Shown here piece after piece: positions 24,532 through 33,444 of a stretch of 33,790 bases of DNA. The notes below the pieces were generated by a model. That model searched no databases. It worked only from the letters and a program-made list of their open reading frames with translations, and had not been told where the DNA came from. This DNA is from WVZL01 sp041862375 (lineage in GTDB: Bacteria > Acidobacteriota > Aminicenantia > Aminicenantales > Aminicenantaceae): positions 1 to 33,790 of the forward strand of contig JBGVTE010000069.1 in assembly GCA_041862375.1 (NCBI GenBank), in the 5' to 3' direction. Position 1 is the stretch's first letter. Each line of letters begins with the position of its first letter. A program made the translations under genes and the position numbers.

Positions 24532-25095
24532 ATGAACACTATTATTCCTTCCTGTTTTTTTTTAACAAAAGGAAAGGGTCAGCATAAAGAGAAATTAGCC
24601 AGTTTTGAGCAAGCCCTTCGTGAAGCTGGTATTGCTCCATTCAACTTGGTCAAAACTTCAAGTATCATTCCTCCTCACTGCCGACTGGTAAAAAAAGAGG
24701 AAGGATTGAGGTTACTCAAGCCTGGGCAGATTGTGTTTCTGGTGATGAGTGAAAATGCCACAGATGAAGCATATAGGCTTATTTCTGCTTCAGTAGGCTT
24801 AGCAATTCCGAATGATCCAAATCTTTATGGCTATCTTTCAGAACACCATAGTTTTGGGCAGGATCAGAAGGAAGTTGGTGAGTATGCGGAAGATCTAGCG
24901 GCTTATATGCTTGCTACCACACTTGGAATCAACCTTGGGATCAATTTTGACACAAACCAAATCTGGAATGAGAAAAAGAATATCTACCAGATTTCTGGAA
25001 ATATTGTTGTCAAAACAAGAAATATCACTCAAACAACACAAGGTAAAAAAGGGCTCTGGACAACAGCCATAGCTGCAGCTATTTTTATTTCTTAG
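24532..25095 (+). CDS. Pyruvoyl-dependent arginine decarboxylase
   Basis: The 187-residue protein matches PvlArgDC. It begins IIPSCFFLTKGKGQHKEKLASF, has the self-cleavage segment K-T-S43-S44-I-I-P-P, and a core with GQIVFLVMSENATDE, ASVGLAIPN, YGYLSEHHSFGQ and MLATTLGINL. In this family the bond between the two Ser is broken by the protein itself, giving an alpha chain with an N-terminal pyruvoyl group that decarboxylates arginine to agmatine, a step towards polyamines. The length is typical of one gene. An RBS (AAGAGGAAGTGT) precedes the start. No agmatinase or spermidine synthase is adjacent. The C-terminal ending WTTAIAAAIFIS is family-like. Confidence 0.92.
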   Translation: MNTIIPSCFFLTKGKGQHKEKLASFEQALREAGIAPFNLVKTSSIIPPHCRLVKKEEGLRLLKPGQIVFLVMSENATDEAYRLISASVGLAIPNDPNLYGYLSEHHSFGQDQKEVGEYAEDLAAYMLATTLGINLGINFDTNQIWNEKKNIYQISGNIVVKTRNITQTTQGKKGLWTTAIAAAIFIS

Positions 25096-25118
25096 ATAAA
25101 ATTTTTGTTTATTCCTGA

Positions 25119-26093
25119 TTAATGCTCTAAAGGATTGGGATTAAGAATTTTTACATAGCTTTTTTCCCTGAGTTTTTTTAGATATTCATCGAGCTTCTTC
25201 TGTTTTCGCTCCATAAAGAGTTTTGTTTCAACCTCTTTTTTCACTTCTTCGAATGATTTAAGCCTGCTTTCCTTTTTTCCCTCGAGTTTCAGCAGATACC
25301 AGCCATTTTTTATCTCAATCCATTGAGTAGTTTCCCCCGGTTTTAGTTTCACCACAGCTTCTTCAAGAGGAGTAGCAAGTTCTCCTTTTTTGAAGCTGCC
25401 CAAATTGCCTTGAGATTCTTTCTCAGGCCCCTCAGAATACTGAGCTGCCAAGGTAGACATATCTTCACCGCCCTGAAGTCGCTGACTTATTTCTTCCATT
25501 TTTGATTGAAGCTCTTCTTCGCTCTTTCCTTCACTGAAGAGATAGATTGCTCTCAGTGTGTACTCTGGAGGTTCGGTGAATTCTTCAGGGTGGGACTTGT
25601 AATAACTGGCTATTTCTGGGTCATTGATGACAATAGTTCTATCCACTTCAGTAAAAATAACGGCTTGTTTGAGGAGATCTTCCTCCATCTTACTCTTCCA
25701 TACCTCGAAAGTTATGCCTTGCCGCTGTAATATTTGAATAAACTGCTCATCTGAAGCAATGTTATACTCTTTCTTTATGTTTTCTATGTTGAGCTTTACC
25801 TGTTCCTGGACATTAAGGCCCTTTTTTCTGGCTTCCTGGAGGAGCAGGAGATCTCTTATCAAGGTCTCCAAAAGGTTTTTTTTCAGTTGACTGTATTGTC
25901 TATCAAACTCGTCTCCTTGCAATTGAGATCTGAGAACTTGATAGAGAGCCTGATGCTGTTCTTCATATTCGAAGCGGGTAATGATGTCATCATTTACAAT
26001 AGCGATGATTTCTTCAATTACTTCTTCACTATTTGGAAATACCGCAGCGTTGAGAAACAGAAGGAATGCAAGAAGCATCGTTTTCTTTTTCAT
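25119..26093 (-). CDS. SurA-like periplasmic peptidyl-prolyl isomerase/chaperone
   Basis: From ATG 26093 the product (324 residues) starts with a signal peptide (MKKKTMLLAFLLFLNAAVFP). A SurA-N type helical chaperone part follows (IVNDDIITRFEYEEQ, LLETLIRDLLLLQEARKKGL), then a parvulin/PpiC domain (about 175-280) with YSEGPEKESQGNLGSFKKGEL and LKPGETTQWIEIKNGWYLLKLEG. It should help outer-membrane proteins fold. A longer frame up to 26144 adds 17 residues that lack a signal peptide, so the internal ATG is preferred. That ATG overlaps the stop of the upstream PpiC gene by four bases (ATGA). Confidence 0.88.
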   Translation of the reverse strand: MKKKTMLLAFLLFLNAAVFPNSEEVIEEIIAIVNDDIITRFEYEEQHQALYQVLRSQLQGDEFDRQYSQLKKNLLETLIRDLLLLQEARKKGLNVQEQVKLNIENIKKEYNIASDEQFIQILQRQGITFEVWKSKMEEDLLKQAVIFTEVDRTIVINDPEIASYYKSHPEEFTEPPEYTLRAIYLFSEGKSEEELQSKMEEISQRLQGGEDMSTLAAQYSEGPEKESQGNLGSFKKGELATPLEEAVVKLKPGETTQWIEIKNGWYLLKLEGKKESRLKSFEEVKKEVETKLFMERKQKKLDEYLKKLREKSYVKILNPNPLEH

Positions 26094-27070
26094 GAGACTT
26101 TTCCTTGATACGTGAATGGCAAATTTTGATGATATGACTTCCAATCCATATTCTTTCTAAGCTCTTCTAGGTGTTGAGAAATAGCATTCTTAATTTTTTG
26201 ATCCAGTAATATTAATTTTACTGAAGCAGACGCCTTTTCTAGAGAAATGAGTTCTGGCCCGAATTTCTTATCTACCCTGAAGATGTGATAACCGTAAGAA
26301 GATGCTACAACTTGGCTTACCTCACCTACTTTTAATGAAAAAATTACTTCTTCTATCTCAGATGGGAGCTGACCTAATTCAAACCATCCCATATCTCCCC
26401 CTTTTGAGGCCTCAGGGCTAATAGAATTGGTTTGGGCAATTTTTTTAAATTCTTCTGGAGATGATTTCTTAATCTTTTCCAGGACTTCGATAGCTCCCTC
26501 TTCTGTCTTTTTAAGAATCTGGCTTATTCTAACACGTTCAGGTTGTGAAAATTCTTCTTGATGGAGATTGTAATATTCCTCTATTTCTTCCTCTTTAACC
26601 TCAATATTCTTTACAAACTGGTAAGTGTATTTTTCTATCAACAGTTTATCAAAGAGAATTTGGGTATCTAACTCCTCCAAAGATTCTTTTTCCTCCTCAG
26701 ACTGGTACTCATTACTCAACTTTGCTAGAAACTTTTTCTTTTCTTCCCAAGTAAGAGTTACATTCTGGTTTTTGGCTGCTTGGAGCAGAATCATTTCTTC
26801 TACGAACTTGTCATAAAGACGGCTTAGAGAAAGAATTGTCAGTTCATTAAGGTTGTTTCCTGCAATGTCACGAACATACTTTTCAAAGTCGGAGTTAATG
26901 TAAGAAGTATCTTCGATCTTAAGGATAATTTTATTCTTTTTTTTAGAATCTTCTAAATTGATACTCCTCGTATCTTCTCCGGGTTTTTCTTGGCTGCAAT
27001 TTATCCAAAGAAGAAGAAAGACAGTGAGAAAAGAGAGCGTGGCATGAGCTCTAAGCCTTTGTTTATTCAT
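26090..27070 (-). CDS. PpiC-type peptidyl-prolyl isomerase lipoprotein
   Basis: The 326-residue protein has a lipoprotein-type signal (hydrophobic stretch then LLWINCSQEK, Cys at about 25). A helical SurA-N-like part (about 60-165) is followed by a PpiC rotamase domain (about 170-285): ERVRISQILKKTE, ISPEASKGGDMGWFELGQL and VGEVSQVVASSYGYHIFRV. The second member of the family in this operon, it likely works in series with the SurA-like protein. It lies 22 bases downstream of mfd and overlaps the next gene by four bases. The lipobox lacks the usual small residue at -1, so lipidation is likely but not certain. No obvious RBS. Confidence 0.87.
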   Translation of the reverse strand: MNKQRLRAHATLSFLTVFLLLWINCSQEKPGEDTRSINLEDSKKKNKIILKIEDTSYINSDFEKYVRDIAGNNLNELTILSLSRLYDKFVEEMILLQAAKNQNVTLTWEEKKKFLAKLSNEYQSEEEKESLEELDTQILFDKLLIEKYTYQFVKNIEVKEEEIEEYYNLHQEEFSQPERVRISQILKKTEEGAIEVLEKIKKSSPEEFKKIAQTNSISPEASKGGDMGWFELGQLPSEIEEVIFSLKVGEVSQVVASSYGYHIFRVDKKFGPELISLEKASASVKLILLDQKIKNAISQHLEELRKNMDWKSYHQNLPFTYQGKVS

Positions 27071-27092
27071 TTTTTAAACTCATTATATTACA

Positions 27093-30000
27093 TCAACATA
27101 ACTCCTTCAAGATGAATATGGTTTCATCCATTATTTTCGCTTCGTCACTCTCGGGAAGGGAAAGACTCATTACTCCCTGTGGAGTAATAGATCCTGAATA
27201 GTTCTCTAACAGCCTCCTCATCTTGTCTAGTTCAGCAGAAGTTTTCGGAAAGAATTTGAATATAATACGACTTCCCACTCGGTCAATAGATTTAATTTTT
27301 AATTTTTGGGCCAAGAATTTTATAACTCCATATCGAAGGAGGTTTAATACGGAAGGAGATAGTGGCCCGAATCGGTCTATCATTTCTTCTTTAATCTTTT
27401 CTATCTCTTCGAGTTTCTCTACAGAAGAGATTCTTTTATAAAGATTGAGCCTCAGATTGATCTGAGGAAGATAATCTTCAGGAATTCTGATATCTACTTT
27501 TAGATTGATCTCGCTTTTAATATCTTCCACTTTCTCTCCCTTCAGCTCCTTGATCGTCTGTGCCAAAAGGTGCATATAATAATCAAAGCCCACAGCTTCC
27601 ATGTAGCCATGTTGCTGAGCTCCTAACATGTTACCAGCGCCTCGTATCTCTAAGTCTTTAGCTGCAAGACGGAATCCTGATCCCAATTCACTAAACTCTT
27701 GAAGAGCCTTCAGTCTTTCTTTTGCCACTGGAGTAAGCTCTGTAAAGGGAGGAACAAAGTAATAGGCGAAAGCCTGACGTGAGGAGCGCCCGACTCTACC
27801 TCGAAGTTGATAGAGCTGAGCTAAACCAAAAGCGTCAGCTCGATCAACAATTAAGGTGTTGACCAGTGGAATATCTATACCGTTTTCGATGATGGTTGTG
27901 GAAACTAAGACATTGTACTTCTGGTTGATGAAATCTATCATTCTCTGCTCTAAGGTAGGGCTGGACATTTTTCCATGGATAACCACAACTTTGGCCTGGA
28001 GCACTAATTTCTCTATCATTCTGGCAACTCCTTCAATATCATCTATCTTGTTATGAATGAAATAGACTTGGCCTCCCCGGTTTAATTCCTTATTTATGGC
28101 GGAAGCAATGAGCTGCCGGCTAAAATGAGTGACTACTGTATGGATAGCTAATCTGTCCTTGGGCGGAGTCTCAATAAGGCTTATATCCCTGAGTCCTGAG
28201 AGAGAAAGATTTAATGTTCGAGGAATAGGTGTAGCTGTTAGAGTTAAAACGTCAATGTTGGCTTTAATTTTCTTTATTTTTTCTTTGTGATTCACGCCAA
28301 ACCTCTGTTCTTCATCGATAATTAGAAGGCCTAGGTCACGAAACTGCACATCCTTGGAGAGAAGGCGGTGAGTCCCGATGATGATATCCACAAGCCCTTT
28401 TTGGAGGTCATCGGTAATCTTTTTCTGCTGGCTTTTTGTTTGAAGTCGTGACAGAGCCTCAATCCTTACTGGAAAGAGGACCATCCTGTTTCTGAAGGTT
28501 TTTAGGTGCTGGCTTGCAAGTACTGTGGTGGGGCAGAGCATAGCTGACTGCTTTCCATCCATTACAGCCTTGAAAGAAGCTCTTATAGCAACTTCTGTTT
28601 TGCCGTAGCCTACATCTCCACATAGGAGATGATCCATGGCAAAAGAAGACTCCATATTTTTTTTAATCTCTTTTATGGCTTTGAGTTGGTCCTCTGTTTC
28701 CTCGTACTCGAATGTTCTCTCAAACTCAGATTGCCAGGTTCCTTCAGGACTGAATCTGAATCCCTTTATAGCTTTTCTCTGGGCATACAAATGGAGCAAT
28801 TCTTTTGCCATGTTTTCAATTGCTTTTTTAGTTCGAGCCTTTGTCTTTTGCCAAGATAAACTACCCAGCCTATCGAGAGAAGGAAACGTGGGACCGACTT
28901 TTGAATACTTCTGAACAAGATTGAGGTTTTCTACGGGCACAAAAAGTTTATCATCATCTTTGTAGACAATTTCTATAAATTCTCCTTTTCTTGAGTCCAC
29001 TTCCAATTTCACTAAGCCCTTAAAAATTCCAATTCCATAATCAGTATGAACGATGTGATCTCCCTCTTTTAAATCCTGGAAGTGGGAGAGGAATGCTTTC
29101 ACAGGATGACGGCTTACTATGACTTTTTCTTCTGTAAAAATATCTTTCTCAGAAAAGTAAGTTATTTTTTCCTTGGGGAAACTGAATCCCAGTTCAAGGT
29201 TACCTATAAGGAGTACAATTTCGGCTTTCTTTGGAGATGTAGAGGATGTGGGAGATTTGATGTGCAGAATACTATGTTGAGATAGAAGGCTAGCCAGTTT
29301 ATTTAGTTTCCCTTGACTCGAGAGATATATGAAACACCTTTCTCTTTCTCTCTGTAATTTTTTTAAATACTCAAGAAAAAATGGAATTTTATTCTTGAAT
29401 TTTGGCACTGATTGGAAGGTGAATGAATAAGTCTTTCTTATATCGAGAGAAATAAATTCCTCACAGATGAGAGCTTCTTTTTTTATTTTTTCCCAGAGAT
29501 AAGTTGGATAGATTTCTTCTGGAGAAAGGCAAAGTTTTCGGCTCTCTTTTAACTCAGTGTACTGGTCCTTGAAATCTACAAACGTTGATTTCCACTCTTT
29601 TTCCACCTGTTCGAAATCATCGATGATGAAGAGATAGCTTTTTATATAGTGATCAAAGGAAACGAAATGCTTCTGACTGAGGAGAGAAAGGAAGAAGAAA
29701 GAAGGGAAGAGATCTCCTCTCTTTAAGCATTTTATTTTTTCGCTGATATCTTTTCTGGTTTCTGCTTCTCCTTTTATCAAAGCCTGCTTTTCCCATTCAT
29801 TAAAGAATTGAGGGGAGCTTGGGAATTCTCTTAGTGAAGGGATAAGAATACGCTCAACTTTTCTCATTGTGTGTTGAGTTGATGGATCAAACTTGCGGAG
29901 GGAAATAATCTCTTCACCACTGAATTCTATTCTGAATGGATAATCATCCCAGGGAGAGAAAATATCGACAATACCTCCTCTCCAGGCATATTCTCCCCTG

Positions 30001-30515
30001 GAAGCTATCAAATCCTCTCTGGAATAGCCGTAGAAACTCAGAATTTCCAGAAGCCGGTCCCGGCTTATTTCGTCTCCCTTTTCAAGCTCTAGAAACGATT
30101 GTTTTAAGTTTTGGCGTGAGGGGAAGGGTTTCAAGAGTCCAAATAAATTAGTGATAATTATCTGAGGGGAAGTGTTGATTAAGGCATAAAAAAATTGCAT
30201 CCTTGAAGCGATTGTGTCGAGAGAAGGAAATATCTCTTGGTAGGGATTTTCTGATAGAGGAGGGAGAGAATTTATGCGTAATGGAGAAGATAACTGGGAT
30301 AAAAAAAATTGACACTGCTCCTGAAACAGAGAAAGAGCAAAGGAAGAAGGCTTGATGTACACTATTTTTTTTCCGAGCTCTTGAGCCAGGCAAGCGAGAA
30401 AATAGGGCTTGGCTTGCTCAATAAGTCCTGTAACTCTAAGTTTCCCCCCCCCTTGGTTTATTGCCTGGAGGAGTTTATTAAATTCATCTGTATCTTTCAG
30501 AAAATCCAAGCTCAT
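27093..30515 (-). CDS. mfd: Transcription-repair coupling factor Mfd
   Basis: The product displaces RNA polymerase stalled at DNA damage and recruits UvrA. From ATG 30515 it has 1140 residues, the normal Mfd size. Domains in order are a UvrB-like N-terminal region (about 20-330), a CarD-like RNA-polymerase-interacting domain (about 478-545, HIVHTDYGIGIFKGL), the ATPase motor with Walker A GDVGYGKTE (about 630) and IIDEEQRFGV (about 732), the RecG-like helicase C motifs (QLRGRVGRSSRQAFAYY), and the TRCF C-terminal domain. An extended frame to 30638 adds 41 residues without family resemblance; it runs up into the hairpin region. It heads the operon with the two isomerases, a common arrangement outside enterobacteria. 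The RBS is poor. Confidence 0.95.
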   Translation of the reverse strand: MSLDFLKDTDEFNKLLQAINQGGGKLRVTGLIEQAKPYFLACLAQELGKKIVYIKPSSFALSLFQEQCQFFLSQLSSPLRINSLPPLSENPYQEIFPSLDTIASRMQFFYALINTSPQIIITNLFGLLKPFPSRQNLKQSFLELEKGDEISRDRLLEILSFYGYSREDLIASRGEYAWRGGIVDIFSPWDDYPFRIEFSGEEIISLRKFDPSTQHTMRKVERILIPSLREFPSSPQFFNEWEKQALIKGEAETRKDISEKIKCLKRGDLFPSFFFLSLLSQKHFVSFDHYIKSYLFIIDDFEQVEKEWKSTFVDFKDQYTELKESRKLCLSPEEIYPTYLWEKIKKEALICEEFISLDIRKTYSFTFQSVPKFKNKIPFFLEYLKKLQRERERCFIYLSSQGKLNKLASLLSQHSILHIKSPTSSTSPKKAEIVLLIGNLELGFSFPKEKITYFSEKDIFTEEKVIVSRHPVKAFLSHFQDLKEGDHIVHTDYGIGIFKGLVKLEVDSRKGEFIEIVYKDDDKLFVPVENLNLVQKYSKVGPTFPSLDRLGSLSWQKTKARTKKAIENMAKELLHLYAQRKAIKGFRFSPEGTWQSEFERTFEYEETEDQLKAIKEIKKNMESSFAMDHLLCGDVGYGKTEVAIRASFKAVMDGKQSAMLCPTTVLASQHLKTFRNRMVLFPVRIEALSRLQTKSQQKKITDDLQKGLVDIIIGTHRLLSKDVQFRDLGLLIIDEEQRFGVNHKEKIKKIKANIDVLTLTATPIPRTLNLSLSGLRDISLIETPPKDRLAIHTVVTHFSRQLIASAINKELNRGGQVYFIHNKIDDIEGVARMIEKLVLQAKVVVIHGKMSSPTLEQRMIDFINQKYNVLVSTTIIENGIDIPLVNTLIVDRADAFGLAQLYQLRGRVGRSSRQAFAYYFVPPFTELTPVAKERLKALQEFSELGSGFRLAAKDLEIRGAGNMLGAQQHGYMEAVGFDYYMHLLAQTIKELKGEKVEDIKSEINLKVDIRIPEDYLPQINLRLNLYKRISSVEKLEEIEKIKEEMIDRFGPLSPSVLNLLRYGVIKFLAQKLKIKSIDRVGSRIIFKFFPKTSAELDKMRRLLENYSGSITPQGVMSLSLPESDEAKIMDETIFILKELC

Positions 30516-30608
30516 GATTTTTATTATAAGTCTATTCAGTATAACCCGTCTAGCTTGCGAGAAAGATAATAAGCATCTTTTTATCTGTGATGAGAGCGTA
30601 GTCATTAA

Positions 30609-30720
30609 CGAGGGGGAGTATGCGGCTTTAAGGCACACTCGCGGGGGAAAAAGTTTCGTGTTTTTGAACCCACTGCCTGAGCTTTCCTTCGTACGACCTT
30701 CTTCACCGCATATCCCCTCG
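30609..30720. other. Long imperfect inverted repeat upstream of mfd, possible structured RNA
   Basis: On the plus strand CGAGGGGGAGTATGCGG (30609-30625) pairs with CCGCATATCCCCTCG (30706-30720), an almost complete stem with a two-base bulge. The 80-base interior holds AGGCA (30631-30635) complementary to TGCCT (30674-30678) in the same nesting, and an additional G-run/C-run. Its G+C content is well above the surroundings. It lies between the DUF5916 gene and mfd, 94 bases before the chosen mfd start, so it could be an mfd leader, a separate small RNA of either strand, or a remnant. It does not match 6S, SRP, RNase P, tmRNA or the riboswitch consensuses I know. Confidence 0.35.
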
Positions 30721-30924
30721 CTTGTTTATTCATTTATAATGGAAAAAAAGATACTTCCAGAAAGATGAGAAAGGGAACAGGCTGCTTTTTTGATGAGTTA
30801 ATATAGATGTGATTATAAAAACTGGTTTTGTAACGAGTCAGTTCGGGAAGGTAAGAAATTAGCTTTTAAATTTGTAGAGATACTTGTTTAATCCTTGTGA
30901 TACAGGTTTTGCTGAGTTTTGGGA
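30721..30924. other. Intergenic remainder between hairpin and DUF5916 gene
   Basis: The 204 bases after the hairpin up to the DUF5916 stop contain no ORF with an RBS. Runs of A and T (30735-30755, 30795-30830) suggest promoter or terminator functions for minus-strand transcription, but no clean hairpin-plus-T-run terminator was found. Confidence 0.3.
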
Positions 30925-33108
30925 TTATATTCTCCACCAGTAAGAGAATTTTATAAAGATGCTGTAGCTTTCTCGGGTGTATCTTCCTACTTCGTTCTTC
31001 AGGAAGTCGTTGTCAAGTCCGAGGAAAAATACAGTTCCTGGCTTGAGAATCCAGCTTACAAGGAAGCTTCCGTATATTTCTTTATAGAAGTGGTTGTAGT
31101 CGACAATGGTCCTCAATGAGAGGGTTTTGGATATCTGATAAGTAGTTCTCTGGCGGACCACGTTATAGTCTATGAGCTGCTCTCCTCCTCTTTCTTCCCA
31201 GAAAGTATACTTGCTGAAATCAACTGACATCTGTAATCTTTTACTGGGCTTAAAGTTTAGATAAAGCCCGTATGAATTGCTCCACCCTAAAAAAGGATCA
31301 TCTGGGTCATAGTAAATACTGTGTCCTGTTCTAAAGTAGAAACCGAGGGGAAGCCAACCTATTAAATTGGTCTCACCACTCACGGTAAGATAGTTTATAT
31401 TAAATTTTATCCCTTCATACCTCTCCATTGCATTCTGGAACATAATATTCATCTGGCTCCATTCGTTAAATCTAAAATAAAGTTCTGCTATTGCCCATCT
31501 GTCTTGCACAATATTCTCAAAATACGCATACCTCTGTCCTGCTCTGAGATTGAGGCTGAGCATGTTTAAGAGTTTTTTCTGAGGAAAGGCTCTGAATGAT
31601 GTATAGGCTCCAATAGTCCTGTAGTTCACCCTGTTTACAAAACCAGAGGCAGCCTCAAAATCGGGGTGAATTGACATCCAGTATGTACCTGCATACCAGT
31701 ATTTCGTATAGTAGAAAAAGTCAGCATAGAGGGCAGGAGAAATACTTGATTCTTCTTCTTCAAATTTAGTTTTCGATGCGAGAGCCTGAAATGTAAAGAA
31801 AATTTTATTCTTGAACCTCAATTCTCCATCTATTCCTGCAACTCGATTATAAGAACCATCAATCTCTTTATCAGCAACACAAAATCCCAAATATGAATCT
31901 TTAGAGACATCTGTTTTCATGCGGAAGATGTTAAAGAGAGCGTTGTCATCCTTTCTTTTTCCTTCTTTGTGAACCTCCCATAAGCTTTCGGTTGGGTTTT
32001 GATCATAAGCTGTGAGAAATCCGTACGTGAACCGGCCTAGTTTCCCTGTAGCTTTTCCACCCAAGATGGGATCGATAATTCTCCGTGTGTAGACCATCTC
32101 AATCTGAGGAAATCGAAAGATCTCCATTCCTTCAAGGAAAAACGGCCTCTTTTCAGAATAGTAGAGAGCAAACCTCTGGTTTATATCAATCTGGGGAGCA
32201 TCTGCTTCAATATGGCTGAAATCAGGATTCGCTGTGAAATCTAGGGTTAAATCAGAGCTCACACCGTACTTTACATTCACTCCGGGCTGAAAATCAGCTT
32301 TTTCCTCCTGAGTTGTCAGGGAAGTAACGATAGGCATAATCTCCAGGTTTTTCCCCTTTTCCACAGTACCGCGAATTGAAATTTGTCCTTCTTGGGAAAG
32401 AAGACCGGGTATCTTTCTCGTGAAATCAGGCCAAATAATAATCTCTCCCTTGCGAGGGATATTTCTGCCAAGAGTGATACCCCAGATTTTTTTCTCTTTG
32501 TCAGGAAAGCGAATGCTTTTGAATGGAATGGCCATCTCCACAGTATAACCTTCTTTATCCATTTTACCCTCTGAAGAGAAGACTGTATCCCAGCTGGCAT
32601 CCATATTATCATTGCCCCCTTGTTCGGTGCGTATGCAATCCAGTTGAATTCCTATCGGGTTGATTATAAATGAAAAAGCTCGACGTTTCTCATTAAAGGT
32701 GTCGAGAAAAATTATTATCCAATCATCATCTATACATCCGTCGCGATTGGTTACAGAGGCCCTAATTTTGTCCGGCTCTTTATCATAGCAGCGGAAAGCA
32801 AAGTAGAGATTTTTATGGTCATAGCCTATGTAAGCCACTGTCTTTTCAGATGGTTCGCCCATTTCTTTGGGAGTAAATTGGAAAAAATCCTCTATTTTTA
32901 AAGCTTCTTCCTCCCAGAAGGGATTTTCTATGACACCGTCAATCTTCGGTGGATGGGAAAGTCTTGGTATGTTCAATACTTCCTTAGAGGAAGAGAAAGA
33001 AAAATGGGGAAAGAAAATGATGCTGAATGAAAAAATCAAGATAAATACAGGCTTCACTCTTGAGATGATGTTTGATTTTAATACACTTTTTTTCATCATC
33101 TTTTCCAT
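30925..33108 (-). CDS. DUF5916 family protein: CBM9-like domain plus outer-membrane barrel
   Basis: The 727-residue product has a signal peptide (up to about 40, SFSIIFFPHFSFSSS). A CBM9-like carbohydrate-binding domain follows (about 45-215: HPPKIDGVIENPFWEE, VAYIGYDHKNLYFAFRCYD, DDWIIIFLDTF, YTVEMAIPFKSIRF). The long DUF5916 region (about 250-727) has alternating beta strands, YYSEKRPFFLEGMEIFRF, and ends SYSIFIKFSYWWRI with a C-terminal aromatic rim. These proteins are outer-membrane barrels carrying a periplasmic or surface sugar/peptide-binding domain; they are abundant in Bacteroidetes-like and Acidobacteria-like genomes and their substrate is unknown. ATG alternatives at 33099 and 33096 remain possible. 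The gene seems to be transcribed alone. Confidence 0.88.
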   Translation of the reverse strand: MEKMMKKSVLKSNIISRVKPVFILIFSFSIIFFPHFSFSSSKEVLNIPRLSHPPKIDGVIENPFWEEEALKIEDFFQFTPKEMGEPSEKTVAYIGYDHKNLYFAFRCYDKEPDKIRASVTNRDGCIDDDWIIIFLDTFNEKRRAFSFIINPIGIQLDCIRTEQGGNDNMDASWDTVFSSEGKMDKEGYTVEMAIPFKSIRFPDKEKKIWGITLGRNIPRKGEIIIWPDFTRKIPGLLSQEGQISIRGTVEKGKNLEIMPIVTSLTTQEEKADFQPGVNVKYGVSSDLTLDFTANPDFSHIEADAPQIDINQRFALYYSEKRPFFLEGMEIFRFPQIEMVYTRRIIDPILGGKATGKLGRFTYGFLTAYDQNPTESLWEVHKEGKRKDDNALFNIFRMKTDVSKDSYLGFCVADKEIDGSYNRVAGIDGELRFKNKIFFTFQALASKTKFEEEESSISPALYADFFYYTKYWYAGTYWMSIHPDFEAASGFVNRVNYRTIGAYTSFRAFPQKKLLNMLSLNLRAGQRYAYFENIVQDRWAIAELYFRFNEWSQMNIMFQNAMERYEGIKFNINYLTVSGETNLIGWLPLGFYFRTGHSIYYDPDDPFLGWSNSYGLYLNFKPSKRLQMSVDFSKYTFWEERGGEQLIDYNVVRQRTTYQISKTLSLRTIVDYNHFYKEIYGSFLVSWILKPGTVFFLGLDNDFLKNEVGRYTRESYSIFIKFSYWWRI

Positions 33109-33210
33109 CCTGGTAATCTATTTAAAATTTTTTTATTCTTTTCTATTGTATTTGTATACGAAAATAAGGGAAAAAAGGTTCATTCAGAGGAAGATTTTTT
33201 GTGAAGAAAG

Positions 33211-33444
33211 TTAGGATTTATCGAGGAAAGAAATAGCCCATTTTCCTGAGTCGTATCTTTCTATCTCCACCAATTTTCCTTCCATCTTGCACTTGAAAAC
33301 TTCGTACATTTCTCCTGATTTGAAATCTTTTACTCTCTTTCTTTCTATTATTTCATCGATCTTGAATTCTCGATCACCAACGATTACCGACCTCGGGGCC
33401 TCTTCTCCTTTATAGCCGGAATAAAATATTACTTCGAACTTCAT
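33211..33444 (-). CDS. Small 77-residue protein, uncharacterised
   Basis: The product is soluble and beta-rich (MKFEVIFYSGYKGEEAPRSV, FKIDEIIERKRVKDF, EMYEVFKCKMEGKLVEIERYD, KWAISFLDKS), with alternating charged and hydrophobic residues as in a small beta-barrel or SH3-like fold. It has no signal peptide, membrane segment or metal-binding pattern, so it is probably cytoplasmic. Compositional regularity and codon use are unlike the spurious frames here, so I believe it is real. It lies 102 bases upstream of the DUF5916 gene on the same strand. I do not recognise a named family. Confidence 0.65.
   Translation of the reverse strand: MKFEVIFYSGYKGEEAPRSVIVGDREFKIDEIIERKRVKDFKSGEMYEVFKCKMEGKLVEIERYDSGKWAISFLDKS

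Noticed and set aside
30609..30720. tRNA, 6S, SRP or RNase P RNA
   Set aside because: No T-loop consensus with matching stem, no SRP GGAAGGAAGCAG loop, no RNase P core; only short similarities such as AGGAAAG and CCTTAAA that are expected by chance.
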